Shown here: piece by piece, positions 37,107-47,616 of the stretch
Position numbering within the stretch: the first letter of the stretch is position 1
Layout: every line of letters starts with the position of its first letter
Assembly: GCA_947179155.2 (NCBI GenBank)
Contig: OX359264.1
Coordinates: forward strand, 46,430,202 to 46,494,201
Length of the DNA: 64,000 bases
Reading direction: 5' to 3'
DNA from: Hedera helix
Taxonomy: Eukaryota > Streptophyta > Magnoliopsida > Apiales > Araliaceae
The notes under the pieces: model-generated
Database searches by the model: none
Seen by the model: the letters and a program-made list of their open reading frames with translations, nothing else
Told to the model about the DNA's origin: nothing
Program-made: the position numbers and the translations under genes

Positions 37107-37889
37107 ATATTAACAAAAATATGAGTTTGGATTGAGTTTAAACACCTCAACCAATATATATCTTAATGGTTCTCCCAGTAAATTATGATAACTCCCAAGA
37201 GACCAGTCCAACAAACTATAACATAATCATGTTATCTTTTATAATAATGATTCTTATCCCAGGTTTTATAAATATACATATATGTGAAAGTTGTTGTAAC
37301 TTCACTCCTCTAATATTATATATATTCATGGAAAAAAACAATACTCATTTTCAAACTAACTAATTGCTTGTTTGGGAGGTTAGGGTATAGGTGATAGAAA
37401 TAATGTCAACAAGATTTATTTTTTAATTTCTTTTTGCGTAGATTTTTATATTGTAATATCATATTAATTTTAAACTTGAAATGCCTCAAAATAATCTTAT
37501 ATTTTAGAATGAAAAAAATATTATATACGAGATTTTGATAACTAGAATCCCTATTTATACTATTAAAAGAATCACTTAATACTTTAACCATCCAAATTAC
37601 ATTAGGAAAAGATCCCTTGCTTGTAGTATGCCGCGAGTTTGCTTATTGGATTAACTTTGGTTTAGCTTCTATCTTGAATTTTCTTATAGTATTTTCAGTT
37701 CAAACACTTTGGATTAGTCCATTTAAGCTCTCCGCCTTAGATCTTTTAGTTCTTGCCCTCCTAACTGGAACTGGAACTGGAACATGGATTGGATCATTCC
37801 AATCCTTTATAAAGGAAGATCACATGAATCAAGTTCACAACAAAATAGAGCATATCTAGGCTGAATTTGTGGTGTATAGTTTCTGTAAC
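37107..37889. other. Spacer with one hydrophobic 80-codon frame
   Basis: Mostly AT-rich. The frame 37617-37859 encodes a hydrophobic stretch (WINFGLASILNFLIVFSVQT and LDLLVLALLTG) that could be two membrane spans, then a charged tail. I recognise no family; it may be a gene fragment or chance. Confidence 0.3.
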
Positions 37890-38189
37890 GACCGTATATT
37901 TATTCTCATATCTGTCAATTGTATATTTTAGGCTCAATTGTGTATATCATTCCTAAAATAGAACTCTAGACTTGGTGTATATAATTCAGTTTTTCATATC
38001 AATGAAAGGGTGAAGGGAAACAATTGCTTCAAACCTCTGCAGTGTAAACTTCTCTTATATGGTATCACAGCCACCCCTCTATCACGAGCAAACGATCCCA
38101 ATCTCAACCATGTCTTCCCTTTTTTTCACTGTTGTTACACCTCTTATTGCCCTAAACAACACTGCCCAGATCAATGAAAAATTGACTCC
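37890..38189 (+). mobile_element. 5' part of an old Ty1/copia element (LTR end, primer site, start of gag)
   Basis: TGGTATCACAGCC at 38060-38072 matches the plant tRNA-iMet primer site with one change, so the sequence before it is the end of an LTR (left limit uncertain). An ATG at 38110 opens the gag frame (MSSLFFTVVTPL, then NTAQINEKLTP). It is cut at 38189 by the composite element; the frame resumes at 52901 after removal of one ACTCC duplication. Confidence 0.75.
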
Positions 38190-38902
38190 TGATAATGGGT
38201 TGTTATACCTATTTATTAGATATTTTTAGACTTAATTATTTGTTAATTTTTAAGTATTTTAATTAATTTTAGATCATTTATTTAAATTTATGCTTATTAT
38301 TATTTCTAGTATTTTTATATTATTTTTATTTATTTTTAATTAATTTATATTTTATTTTGTAGGTAAAATAATCCTTGGTGGCAGATTTGAAATTAATAAC
38401 AACTCTGAGGGCTAAAAGGGTAAATATGCAGCGGCTAGGGGCAAAGTTGTAAATATTGGAGCTGGGACATACGCACATGGCACGGTAAGGCAGGAACAGC
38501 AGCTATTGGCGCGACGTCGTTCGGTTCCGGAATTAAGTGATTTAATCAGAATGGATATTTTTATTTGCTAATGGAAAGATGCTTATAAATAATTTAGAAT
38601 TCCTGGTTAACAATTCATCGTGACCGTATAATTAAATGGAGAGTTATGAGATTTACATGATTCATTGGGTGAAATTAATAATCTTATATTTATTTTATTA
38701 TTTAGCTATTTATTTTTATTAGTTAGTTAAATTAATAATTTTAGTTTAATTCATATGTTTAAATAAGATCGAGTTGGTATAAAATTGGTACTTGAAAAAT
38801 ATTAGATGTAATTCTCTGTGGGATCGATACTTGACTTATCATTATATTACTTGTTGATCGTGTATACTTGCACGCATATATTCATATAGAAAATACCCAA
38901 CA
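38190..38902 (+). repeat. Left direct LTR of the composite element
   Basis: 713 bp, TGATAATGGG to ACCCAACA. It differs from the second LTR by several G-to-A changes (for example GCGCATGGCGCGG reads GCACATGGCACGG), as expected from methyl-CpG decay. It lacks the 848-bp segment with the TATA box that the inverted LTR retains. Confidence 0.88.
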
Positions 38903-38908
38903 AGTTTT

Positions 38909-38927
38909 TGGCGCCGTTGCCGGGGAA
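38909..38927 (+). promoter_or_regulatory. Primer-binding site, tRNA-Asp type
   Basis: TGGCGCCGTTGCCGGGGAA, seven bases after the LTR. It is the standard primer site of Athila-like and related plant gypsy elements. Confidence 0.88.
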
Positions 38928-40228
38928 TTATTTTTCTAATTATTTTTCAATATCGATTTCAATCAAATTGATCTTAGTTTAAACTTGTATTTTTATTATT
39001 TTTATTTTATAGTTTTTATTAAAAAAAAAATTTGTTTTTGTTTTGCAAGTCATATCTTAGCGAATTGTGGAGACAGTCATTATAGTGGATGACAACTGAT
39101 CAATTGAAAGGGAAGTTTTTTTTTACTTAATTCTTTGCAGACATTGTCAGTTCCAAGTTTGGGGGTCTTCTATATTTCGTTTTGATATGTCTTGTTATTT
39201 ATGTGTTTTGTGTCATTAGGTATAGATTTTATTTTTTTGTTTTTTTTGTTTTTGTTTTTAGGTTGTGTTATTTTAGTAGTTAATTTTTTTTTTTTTTTAT
39301 AGTTTATTTTAGTTTTTTTTATTTTGATTTTTAATTTTTTTTATTTAGTTTATTTTAAATTTTAGAATTTTGTAGGTAAATTCACTGCAAACCCTCACGA
39401 GACACAACTCGTCCAATTGGGGTAACCATGGGGTTTAAAGGCTTGTTGCACATGCTAAGTGCAATCGTGAGTCCTACGAAAGTGGGGTAGCTTAGGATTT
39501 TTAGTTTTTAGTTATTTAGTTATTTTCATTTTTAGTAGGTTTTAATAAATATATTCAATTAATTTAATTTGCAGGTTATTTCGTGTGGTGCCTTAGCTTT
39601 TTCGATGTTCCTTTCTTACGAACCAAGCTTAGCAGAAAAGGGGAATAATTGCTATATTTTCAGGGAAGTCCTTTGTTTTTCAATTCTCTTATTTTATACA
39701 TTGAGGACAATGTCTGTTTTAAGTTTGGGGGTGTGTCACAATTTTTTGTTTTTTATTTCTTTTCATTAGTTAGGCATGTAGGTATTTTGCATTTAGGAAA
39801 ATTTTGTTTTCATTGTGTTTTTAGGAGTTTGTTAGATATGCAAGTTTTTTAGTGTTTTGTTTTTAGGATATGTCACTTGGGCAATAAATTATTTTGGATT
39901 TTAAATTTTTGGTCAATGATAAATTTATTTTTATTTAATAACTTTTGAAAAATGGATAAATTAATGTTAGTTTGAATTTTGGCTATTTGTTAGTATTTAT
40001 TTTATTTGAGATCCTTTAATTTTTTTTATGCACATGTCCATTTGTTTGAGCTAATTTTTAACTTAAGTGAAGTTTATTTGGTTAAATGCTCATAATAGAT
40101 ATTTTTGAATTCTATATTTTTATTTGATTGTAACTTGAAGCAAAGTTGTGGTAAAATATGATTTTGGAGAGATGATTTAAGTAAATTTTCTGGGATTATT
40201 AAAATTATTAAGAGAATTATGTGATGAG

Positions 40229-40388
40229 TTGAGATGGAGCGTAAAACGCACTCATTCATAAATATGTGAAGAAAAGCGAGATGGAGCGTAAAACGCACTC
40301 GCTGGTGAGATGGAGCATAAAATGCACTCACTGAAGTTGAAAAAAAAGAGAAAAGAAAAAAATGGGATGGAGCATAAAATGCACCCAT
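40229..40388 (+). repeat. GAGATGGAGCRTAAAAYGCACTC repeat, 4 copies
   Basis: Copies start near 40229, 40269, 40306 and 40362, with a G/A-rich spacer. Each contains complementary GAGTG.../...CACTC flanks, so each can form a small stem. It lies in the internal region of the composite element. Confidence 0.85.
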
Positions 40389-40826
40389 TTAATTGAAGAA
40401 AAAGAGCTTAAAATAAATTAATAATCCTAGTGGTGCTTAAAAGATTAAATACTTTTTGATCTCCTAAGTTATATTTGCATGTATTAGCTTTGAGTGATGT
40501 GAAAAATAAAAGTATAGAGTTTTGTTGTATATATTTTTATCTTTTATGAAACATTTAATTATGTGAGCGGATCTAAGTTTTTTCGTTAGTTTGATACATT
40601 TGGATTCACACACACACGAAGGTTCTTGATTAAAATAATATTAATAAATATGTTGAAATTTTATGACTTTGCATAATTTTAAAATTTTCTTTAAGTTATC
40701 ATTTAAAAAAAATCCTTTAGGCTAAAGTTGAAATTCATATTGATTCATTGCTTGAGTAGTTTTGAGTTATTGAGTAGTAGAATCTTAGTTTTTATTTTTG
40801 TTTTGCTTGAGGGCAAGCAAAGAGTT

Positions 40827-40838
40827 AAGTTTGGGGGT
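40827..40838 (+). promoter_or_regulatory. Polypurine tract of the composite element
   Basis: AAGTTTGGGGGT, four bases before the second LTR begins at 40842. Confidence 0.75.
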
Positions 40839-42077
40839 ATTTGATAATGGGCTGTTATACCTATTTATTAGATATTTTTTGTGACGCCCCCAAATCTGGG
40901 CCCACACAGCCCAAACTTGAGTCGTCAAAAGACTACAACAAAATTATTACAACAAAGCACAACGTACAACAATACAGTGTATAATAATACACAACTAAGT
41001 CTTCACTATTATTGTCACACTATTTTACAAAACGTGAAGACTATGATAACTATTCCTCGGACCCTCACTCCATTCCCCGGCTAGACCCTGTTATGTTTTC
41101 ATCTCCTGTTGAAAAACAATGGAACAAAAGAAAGGGTGAGCTCAAATAGCCCAGTAAGAAATATCATGACTAAGATAATGACGAATAAATTATCATTAGC
41201 CTTCAACAGTTGAGTTCTTGATAGAATACAATAGACTACAAGGTTTATATCAAAAACTGTAGTTAAATTCTTAAACAACGTTCAGATCAATAATAGCAGC
41301 GGAATGAGTAATCTATTAGAAGAATAATGCAGACTATAATGTCCACTCGGTTCTCTTTTTAGGAAAAACATCATCAACTTTTATCATCTGAAATATCATT
41401 AGTCAAGATAATACAAATTCACAGTTCCTGATCATAATCATGCAGATCGACAGTTCATCTTTGCACTACGGGCCAAAGACATTCAATATAGCACCAACGG
41501 TCATGATTATACCAGATTCAGCCTTTGGTCATAATCATACCAAACAACAGTTCATCTTTGCACTACGGGCCAAAGAGAACATTCACCACGTGCCATAAAA
41601 GACACCGAACAGATGTATCGCCTTTAACCTATTATATCGCCTTTAACCTATCATCTGTTCAACAAATATATCACATCTGTGCCCCCGGCCACAGATATTC
41701 ACAACAGCTTGATTTTTGGATGATTAGAATGATATAAATGATGAACAGAAGAAATAGGATAACAATAAGTATCGGAAGTTTACTTTGTACAGATTCAAAT
41801 AATGTCCAAATTGTCAACATGATGTGGAGTGAAATTTAAAAATGATATTCAAGATCCACAGTTCAGAATAACGGTTACAATTCAATAGAAAGGTTCACGT
41901 AAATAGGAAGGTTCAGTTGAAATAATGAAGTTCAACTATTATGGAACATATAATATTTTTAGGAATTATAGAAGCAATAGTTCCATAATAAATTTCGATT
42001 TAGGAGTATGAAAGAAAATAATATCCCTTACCGTAGCAGGTTTGATTAACAAAAGGTGAAGGAAATTAATACAAAGG

Positions 42078-42420
42078 GTTATTCACCAACAGGCGGCAAT
42101 CCGCTCCGTAAGGTTATTCCCACAATTTAATAGAATTTGAGTACAAAGAGTTATTCACCAAACAGGCGGCAATCCGCTCCGTAAGGTTATTCTCAGAGAT
42201 TAATAATGAATGAATACGAAAGGTTATTCACCAACAGGCGGCAATCCGCTCCGTAAGGTTATTCCCACAATTTAATAGAATTTGAGTACAAAGAGTTATT
42301 CACCAAACAGGCGGCAATCCGCTCCGTAAGGTTATTCTCAGAGATTAATAATGAATGAATACGAAAGGTTATTCACCAACAGGCGGCAATCCGCTCCGTA
42401 AGGTTATTCCCACAATTTAA
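42078..42420. repeat. ~72-bp tandem repeat with GGCGG-CAAT-CCGCT hairpin, 5 copies
   Basis: Each unit has GTTATTCACC, then AGGCGGCAATCCGCTCCG, then TAAGGTTATTC. The GCGG/CCGC stem with loop CAAT recurs in every unit. The same array is at 48815-49157 in the other LTR. Confidence 0.9.
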
Positions 42421-42824
42421 TACATGGAAATAAAAGGCACGTCTTATGAGTAAGGAAGAAACAATATTATTATCGAGAATCAAATAATGATAATCCCTTA
42501 CCATAGTACGTTTGAATAATGGAAGATGAAAAAGATGGTATCCCTTACCTCAACACGTGACTGGATATTGATTTAAATGAGGTTGATTAACTTGAACAGT
42601 ACACGTATACTTATAGATCTTCACAAATACTCAAGATGACTTAAGCACACTTAGAGAGAACTTTCACAAGAAGTATTTAGAGAGAGAAAGAAAGAACAAG
42701 TAAGGAAGTTTATGAAAAATCCTTAAGTTAAGGCTTCTATTTATAGCCAAAAATCTTATCATTCATTTAATCTAAACCATTCATTTAAAGATCATCTTTT
42801 AATCTACACCATCCATTTCAAATA

Positions 42825-43080
42825 TTATATTATCTTTAATCTACACCATTCATTTCATATCACCTAATAATCACCTAACTTTATATTATAAACAAATCAA
42901 TTTAATTATTCAACAATAATTCACACTTTAATCTACACCATTCATTTCATATCACCTAATAATCACCTAACTTTATATTATAAACAAATCAATTCAATTA
43001 TTCAACAATAATTCACACTTTAATCTACACCATTCATTTCATATCACCTAATAATCACCTAACTTTATATTATAAACAAA
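42825..43080. repeat. ~90-bp tandem triplication in the family A LTR
   Basis: Three copies of CTACACCATTCATTTCATAT, CACCTAATAATCACC and ACTTTATATTATAAACAAAT. It is repeated at 49562-49817 and lies upstream (U3 side) of the TATA box. Confidence 0.9.
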
Positions 43081-43866
43081 TAACTTTATCAATTCAATTA
43101 TTATGACTAATTGTTATAAATACAGTCTAGTTAGCTCTTAGATATCAAGTCAATAAATTAATGAAATACAACTGTTTAAATAACATCATAATAGAGATAA
43201 CAATAATGTAAAATAAAGCATACGTTACTGTGTAATGACAATTATTGATTCAATAGTGTGAATTACTGTGCATATTTTACTGTGACAATTATTAGGTTCA
43301 ATAATTTTAAAAACAGTGCAACAACAATTATTGACTCAATGATATAAAATACAGTGTAATGACAATTATTAAATCAATAATGCAAAATACTGTGTAACAA
43401 CAATTATTGAATTGATAATATAAAATATTATGCAATGACAATTATCGATGAAATGATGCGTAACAGTTACGGTGTCAATTATCAGACCAATAATATGAGA
43501 CACTATGCAATACCGTGTGTTACTGTAGAGTACCGAGTGCTACAGAAAATACCAATAACTACCGTATGCTACTATTCTTTTATCACCGATATTTTAACAG
43601 TTCCGTTGACTATTTTTATTTAAAAAGGTTATTTCTGTCGTTTTCTATATCCGACAAATATTCCGTTGTGGGGTCCACCAATAATTTGTTATTTCGGCGC
43701 CGTCGGACCAAACGAATATTCCCCGACCAAACGAATATTGTCCGACAAAATAAAATTTGCACATAACATCCTTAACTTTTAACTTTATCGATTTAACCAC
43801 TTACTGTTTAAAAAAAATATCTATATGAAGAAAAATTAAATTTTGTATTTCATAAAATTCGGGGTC

Positions 43867-45924
43867 TTACAACCTCCCCTCCTTATGAAATTTCGTCCCC
43901 GAAATTGACGTACCTGACATATCGAAGAGGTAAGGATACTTAGATTTCATCTCAGATTCTAGCTCCCAGGTCATTTCCTCAGTATCTTGGTTCCTCCATA
44001 AAACCTTAACTTGAGGTATAACCTTTGAGCGTAGGATCTGCTCCTTCTTATCCAGGATCTTAACAGGTACTTCCTCGTATGTTAAATCATCTGCTATAAC
44101 GTCTGGTTCTAACTCAATGACGTGGTTTGGGTCCTTCACATATTTACGTAACATAGATATGTGAAAAACGTTATGGATGCGAGACATACTTGGTGGTAGG
44201 GCTAGTCTGTAGGCTACGGTTCCTATTCGATCGAGGATTTCAAATGGGCCAATAAATCGAGGGTTGAGCTTTCCTCTCTTTCCGAATCTCGTAACCCCTT
44301 TCCATGGAGAAACACGTAAGAATACATGATCTCCGACGTTGAAACTTTCGTCTCTCCGATGAAGATCAGCATAACTCTTTTGTCGTTCTTGTGCGGTCTG
44401 TATTCGTTGTCGGATCATTTGGATCTTTTCGGTCGTCAAGCGTACCAACTCGGGTCCCAACAATTTTGCTTCTCCTACCTCATTCCAACATATTGGAGAG
44501 CGACACTTTCTTCCATACAATGCCTCGAATGGAGCCATGTCTATGCTTGTTTGGTAACTGTTGTTGTAAGAAAATTCCACCAACGGCAAGTACTTATCCC
44601 AACTTCCTTTGAAGTCTAATACACAAAGTCTCAAAAGATCTTCGAGGGTCTGGATCGTCCTTTCCGATTGTCCGTCCGTTTGAGGATGGTATGCAGAACT
44701 AAAACGTAGTTCAGTGCCCATAGCTTTTTGTAGACTGATCCAAAAGTGTGAAGTGAATCTAGGATCTCGATCAGAAACTATGGAAACTGGCATGCCATGC
44801 AATCTCACGATCTCATTTATGTACATACCGGCAAGACGTTCAAGTGAAAAGTTTTCTCGTATAGGCAAGAAATGAGCAGATTTGGTCAATCTATCTACGA
44901 TCACCCAAATTGCATCTAAGCCTTGAGAAACTTTTGGAAGACCCGTCACGAAGTCCATATTGATGTGTTCCCACTTCCATTCGGGAACTTCAAGTGATTG
45001 TAATGGACCTTTAGGAACTTGATGTTCTGCCTTGACACGTTGACAAGTTAGGCACCTTGAGATAAACTCCGCAATCTCTCTTTTCATATTGTTCCACCAA
45101 AATGTATGTCGAAGATCTCGATACATCTTGGTACCTCCTGGGTGGATTGCAAGCGGCGTGTTGTGTGCCTCCATCATGATTTTATGCTTTAATTCAGGAT
45201 CGTTAGGAACACAGAGTCGAGAGTTGACTCGAAGTATTCCTTTCTCGTCGATTCTTGCTTCGGGAATGGCACCTTCTTGTACTTTCTTTATCATGTTTAT
45301 CAGTTCTGGATCGGTAGCTTGAGCAGCTTTAATTTTATCGATTAAAGTTGGTTCTACTCGCACGTGAGCAATCTTCGAGTGGGTCCCTGGTGTCTTTAGC
45401 TCTATCTCCATCTTTTGCAAGTCGTACAAAATACACTTTTGTGTTGTCAGCAGTGCACTTGTACTTGCATAAGATTTTCTGCTCAAAGCGTCAGCTACAA
45501 CGTTCGCCTTTCCCGGGTGATACTGGATTGTGTGGTCATAATCCTTTAACAGCTCAAGCCAACGTCGTTGTCGCATGTTGAGTTCCTTCTGGGTGAAGAA
45601 ATACTTGAGACTTTTATGATCCGTATAGATATCCATTTTTACTCCGTACAAGTAGTGTCCCCAGATCTTCAACGCGAAAATGACTGCTGCCAACTCTAGA
45701 TCATGAGTAGGATAATTTTTCTCATAATCTTTGAGTTGTCGAGAGGCGTAGGCTATAACCTTTCCATGTTGCATAAGGACACAGCCTAGACCTTTGCCAG
45801 AAGCATCGCTGTAGATAACAAATTCTCCTGATCCTGATGGTATGGTCAGAACAGGAGCTGAAACAAGTCTCCTCTTGAGTTCTTGGAAACTCTTCTTGCA
45901 TTCCTCGCTCGATATAAGTTTTGT
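43867..45924 (-). CDS. pol: Gypsy pol C-terminal part: RT tail, RNase H, integrase, chromodomain-like tail
   Basis: An open frame of 635 codons from the ATG at 45774, extending upstream in frame to about 45924 (EECKKSFQELKRRLVSAP, VIYSDASGKGLGCVL), stopping at 43867. In order: RNase H (YTDHKSLKYFF, VVADALSRK), integrase zinc finger (IHPGG, then CLTCQRVK), integrase core with the expected acidic residues (MDFVTGLP, VSDRDPRF, DGQSERTIQTLED), the GPF/Y-like stretch NPRFIGPFEILDRIG, and a C-terminal chromodomain-like segment (KVLWRNQDTEEMTWE). The stop codon uses the first bases of the LTR. RNase H and integrase look undamaged, but the reverse-transcriptase palm is gone. Confidence 0.92.
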   Translation of the reverse strand, partial: TKLISSEECKKSFQELKRRLVSAPVLTIPSGSGEFVIYSDASGKGLGCVLMQHGKVIAYASRQLKDYEKNYPTHDLELAAVIFALKIWGHYLYGVKMDIYTDHKSLKYFFTQKELNMRQRRWLELLKDYDHTIQYHPGKANVVADALSRKSYASTSALLTTQKCILYDLQKMEIELKTPGTHSKIAHVRVEPTLIDKIKAAQATDPELINMIKKVQEGAIPEARIDEKGILRVNSRLCVPNDPELKHKIMMEAHNTPLAIHPGGTKMYRDLRHTFWWNNMKREIAEFISRCLTCQRVKAEHQVPKGPLQSLEVPEWKWEHINMDFVTGLPKVSQGLDAIWVIVDRLTKSAHFLPIRENFSLERLAGMYINEIVRLHGMPVSIVSDRDPRFTSHFWISLQKAMGTELRFSSAYHPQTDGQSERTIQTLEDLLRLCVLDFKGSWDKYLPLVEFSYNNSYQTSIDMAPFEALYGRKCRSPICWNEVGEAKLLGPELVRLTTEKIQMIRQRIQTAQERQKSYADLHRRDESFNVGDHVFLRVSPWKGVTRFGKRGKLNPRFIGPFEILDRIGTVAYRLALPPSMSRIHNVFHISMLRKYVKDPNHVIELEPDVIADDLTYEEVPVKILDKKEQILRSKVIPQVKVLWRNQDTEEMTWELESEMKSKYPYLFDMSGTSISGTKFHKEGRL
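43872..43884 (-). promoter_or_regulatory. Polypurine tract of the family A element
   Basis: Minus-strand AAGGAGGGGAGGT directly before the LTR start TGTAAGACC. It overlaps the last codons of pol. Confidence 0.85.
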
Positions 45925-46625
45925 ACTAGAACGAATGATACCGATATCTAATAATTAAACTTTTAACTCTTGGCATTCTATGAGAGCCATTCGGTATGGG
46001 GCTTTGGAAATGGGCTTGGTACCGAGTTCAAGATCAATACAAAATTCATTTTCACGGTTTGGGGTAAGCTAGGAAGTTCTTCAGGAAAAACGTCAGGAAA
46101 CTCATTAACAATGGGAATATCATTCAAGTTTGACATATTTTTGTTCAAATCAGTGACATGAGCTAAAAAGGCTTGACATCCATTTTTCAATAAACGAATG
46201 ACTTTATGGCTAGAAATAACAGTTATAGATTTCAATGGTTTAGTTGCTTGAACTTGCATGACAGCTTGATTAGGAATATGAAAACTAATAATCTTATGAA
46301 AACAATCAATTTTTTTTTATTTTTTTTTGCATGATGGGTAGTCAACCAATCAATTCCTAAAATCACATCAAATTCATGCATCTCCAAAGAAATAAGGTCA
46401 ACAGGTAATGTGAGGTTGTTGATTTGAACTAGGCAAGATTTATAGATAGTAGATGTGATAGATATTTCTCCCAATGAGGTTTCAACTGATAAGTCAAAGT
46501 AAAAGTTTTCAGAAGTCAAATTTAAACGTTGAGCACACGTATGTGAGATAAAAGAATGGGTAGAGCAAGTATCTAACATGGCATAAACTTCACAAGAATT
46601 TATAAATAGCTTACCGGTTATCACC
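45925..46625 (-). pseudogene. Gypsy protease and start of reverse transcriptase, damaged, RT core deleted
   Basis: Minus strand: VITGKLFINSCEVYAMLDTC, then STHSFIS and DVILGIDWLTTHHA form the retropepsin-like protease, where the usual Asp-Ser/Thr-Gly is Asp-Thr-Cys. A frame break follows in an A-rich tract near 46310. The linker continues (KSITVISSHKVIRL, EFPDVFPEELPSLP), shifts again near 46065, reads ISKAPYRMALIECQELK, hits a stop, and ends at LLDIGIIRSS near 45930. There it jumps directly to the RT tail of the next frame. The palm with the YxDD motif is missing. Confidence 0.85.
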
Positions 46626-47246
46626 TCATTCGGTTTCTTGACTGTTATCGTCAAATCGAATCCCGAATACTTCATTCGGATCTTCACGTATTTCAACCAT
46701 GGGAATACCACTGAATAATTTTCTAGCAAACTGTTTCTCGGGTTCATCAACTTCATCAGTAGTAAGGTACCAATGATTTCCATTAAAATAGTATTTTCGA
46801 TAGACTGCAGTTTCCACGATAGTGACTAACTTAACCTGAATTCCTCTAAATTGTAACGCCCAAAAGTATAGAAACATCATTTTTAAATAATCTTGAAAAT
46901 CATAGCTGGAACACCATAAATCCCAAAGACTAATATGAAAAGTCCATATATTCTGATCCTTTGTTATAGAGCATAACCAGGTGATATCACTCTCCCAATT
47001 AGTGAGTAAATTAAAGGCAATAATTTTCGCAAGTTCGTTACTTCCTTTAATTGCTTCTAAGAATGGATCTGGAACGACTGTAGTAGAGCTTTCACCTTCA
47101 TCCTTACTGGATAGAACACGCATAATTTTTGCCTTAGGCAAATGATTCAACTCTGAGTTTGTAAGAAGATTATTCGTCGCCTCTTGTTTTGCAGCTACAT
47201 TTGTTTCGGTAATTTCATAGTTAACCTCCTGATTTCCAGATGCCAT
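46626..47246 (-). CDS. Unrecognised 206-codon frame in the gag position
   Basis: It starts MASGNQEVNYEITETNV and ends near the protease. It lacks the Retrotrans_gag core and the CCHC zinc knuckle expected here, and carries aromatic-rich stretches (DLWCSSYDFQDYLKMMFLYF). It may be a degenerate gag or a foreign segment acquired by the element. Its C-terminal end overlaps the protease region in another frame. Confidence 0.5.
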   Translation of the reverse strand: MASGNQEVNYEITETNVAAKQEATNNLLTNSELNHLPKAKIMRVLSSKDEGESSTTVVPDPFLEAIKGSNELAKIIAFNLLTNWESDITWLCSITKDQNIWTFHISLWDLWCSSYDFQDYLKMMFLYFWALQFRGIQVKLVTIVETAVYRKYYFNGNHWYLTTDEVDEPEKQFARKLFSGIPMVEIREDPNEVFGIRFDDNSQETE

Positions 47247-47433
47247 AATTAACTGTGGTCACAAAATAAATGTTAGTTCAAATAAACTGACTCATCTCTT
47301 CATGTTCCTACATTCAAATCGATTCATTAGATAAAATAAATCTAATTTAGGTAGGACACACTAGTGATTGATTCTATTCGTCTCTCCCCTCCTAGTTCTA
47401 ACCCCAGATCTCCATTAAAGACCATATCCCTAA
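47247..47433 (-). other. 5' leader of the family A element
   Basis: No coding signal seen between the gag-like frame and the primer-site duplication. Confidence 0.5.
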
Positions 47434-47616
47434 GCTCTGATGCCAACTGTGACTCTCATCCCACCATAGGGACAGCACCTCACAATGGTACCTATCAGTT
47501 TGCCACCTGTACTATAGGCGTCCCCTACGGAGAGTCTGGCTTCGGTGCATCCCCTTTCCCTAGGAAGTCACCAGCGAGAGGCTCGGAGCTCTTCGTTATA
47601 TGGCTCTGATACCAAC
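47434..47616 (-). promoter_or_regulatory. Primer-binding site of the family A element, present twice
   Basis: The functional copy at 47601-47614 reads TGGTATCAGAGCCA on the minus strand, two bases after the 5' LTR; it pairs with plant tRNA-iMet. A second copy (GCTCTGATGCCA, 47434-47445) is followed by AC and then TGTGACTCTCATCCC, which looks like the start of another LTR. The leader therefore holds two primer-site/LTR-start junctions about 170 bases apart. Confidence 0.85.

Larger units (their letters stand above)
38903..40841 (+). other. Non-coding internal region of the composite element
   Basis: It opens with the primer site and contains no gag or pol. Three polypurine-like copies of AAGTTTGGGGGT occur (about 39155, 39721 and 40827), with ATTGAGGACAATGTCTG before the second, a phrase common in plant Athila/Tat-like elements ahead of the polypurine tract. 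Long T/A runs lie at 39000-39350. Confidence 0.75.
40880..43871 (-). repeat. 3' LTR of the family A element (left copy)
   Basis: TGTGACGCCCCCAAATC to GGGGTCTTACA. Minus-strand TATA box at 42737-42746. It contains five hairpin units at 42078-42420, a 90-bp triplication at 42825-43080 and an ACAATTATTGA array at 43215-43560. Reading frames inside are LTR noise, duplicated in the other LTR. Confidence 0.93.

Noticed and set aside
40881..41737. Open frames in the family A LTRs (also 43435-43766, 47600-47821, 48262-48474, 50172-50503)
   Set aside because: They occur identically in both LTRs, lie on the strand opposite to the element or in tandem repeats, and have no family signature.
42078..42420. 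CRISPR-like array
   Set aside because: Regular hairpin repeats, but the 'spacers' are also repeated, the setting is a plant LTR, and no cas genes exist.
44326..45581. Plus-strand frames opposite the gypsy integrase
   Set aside because: Shadows of the intact minus-strand pol frame.
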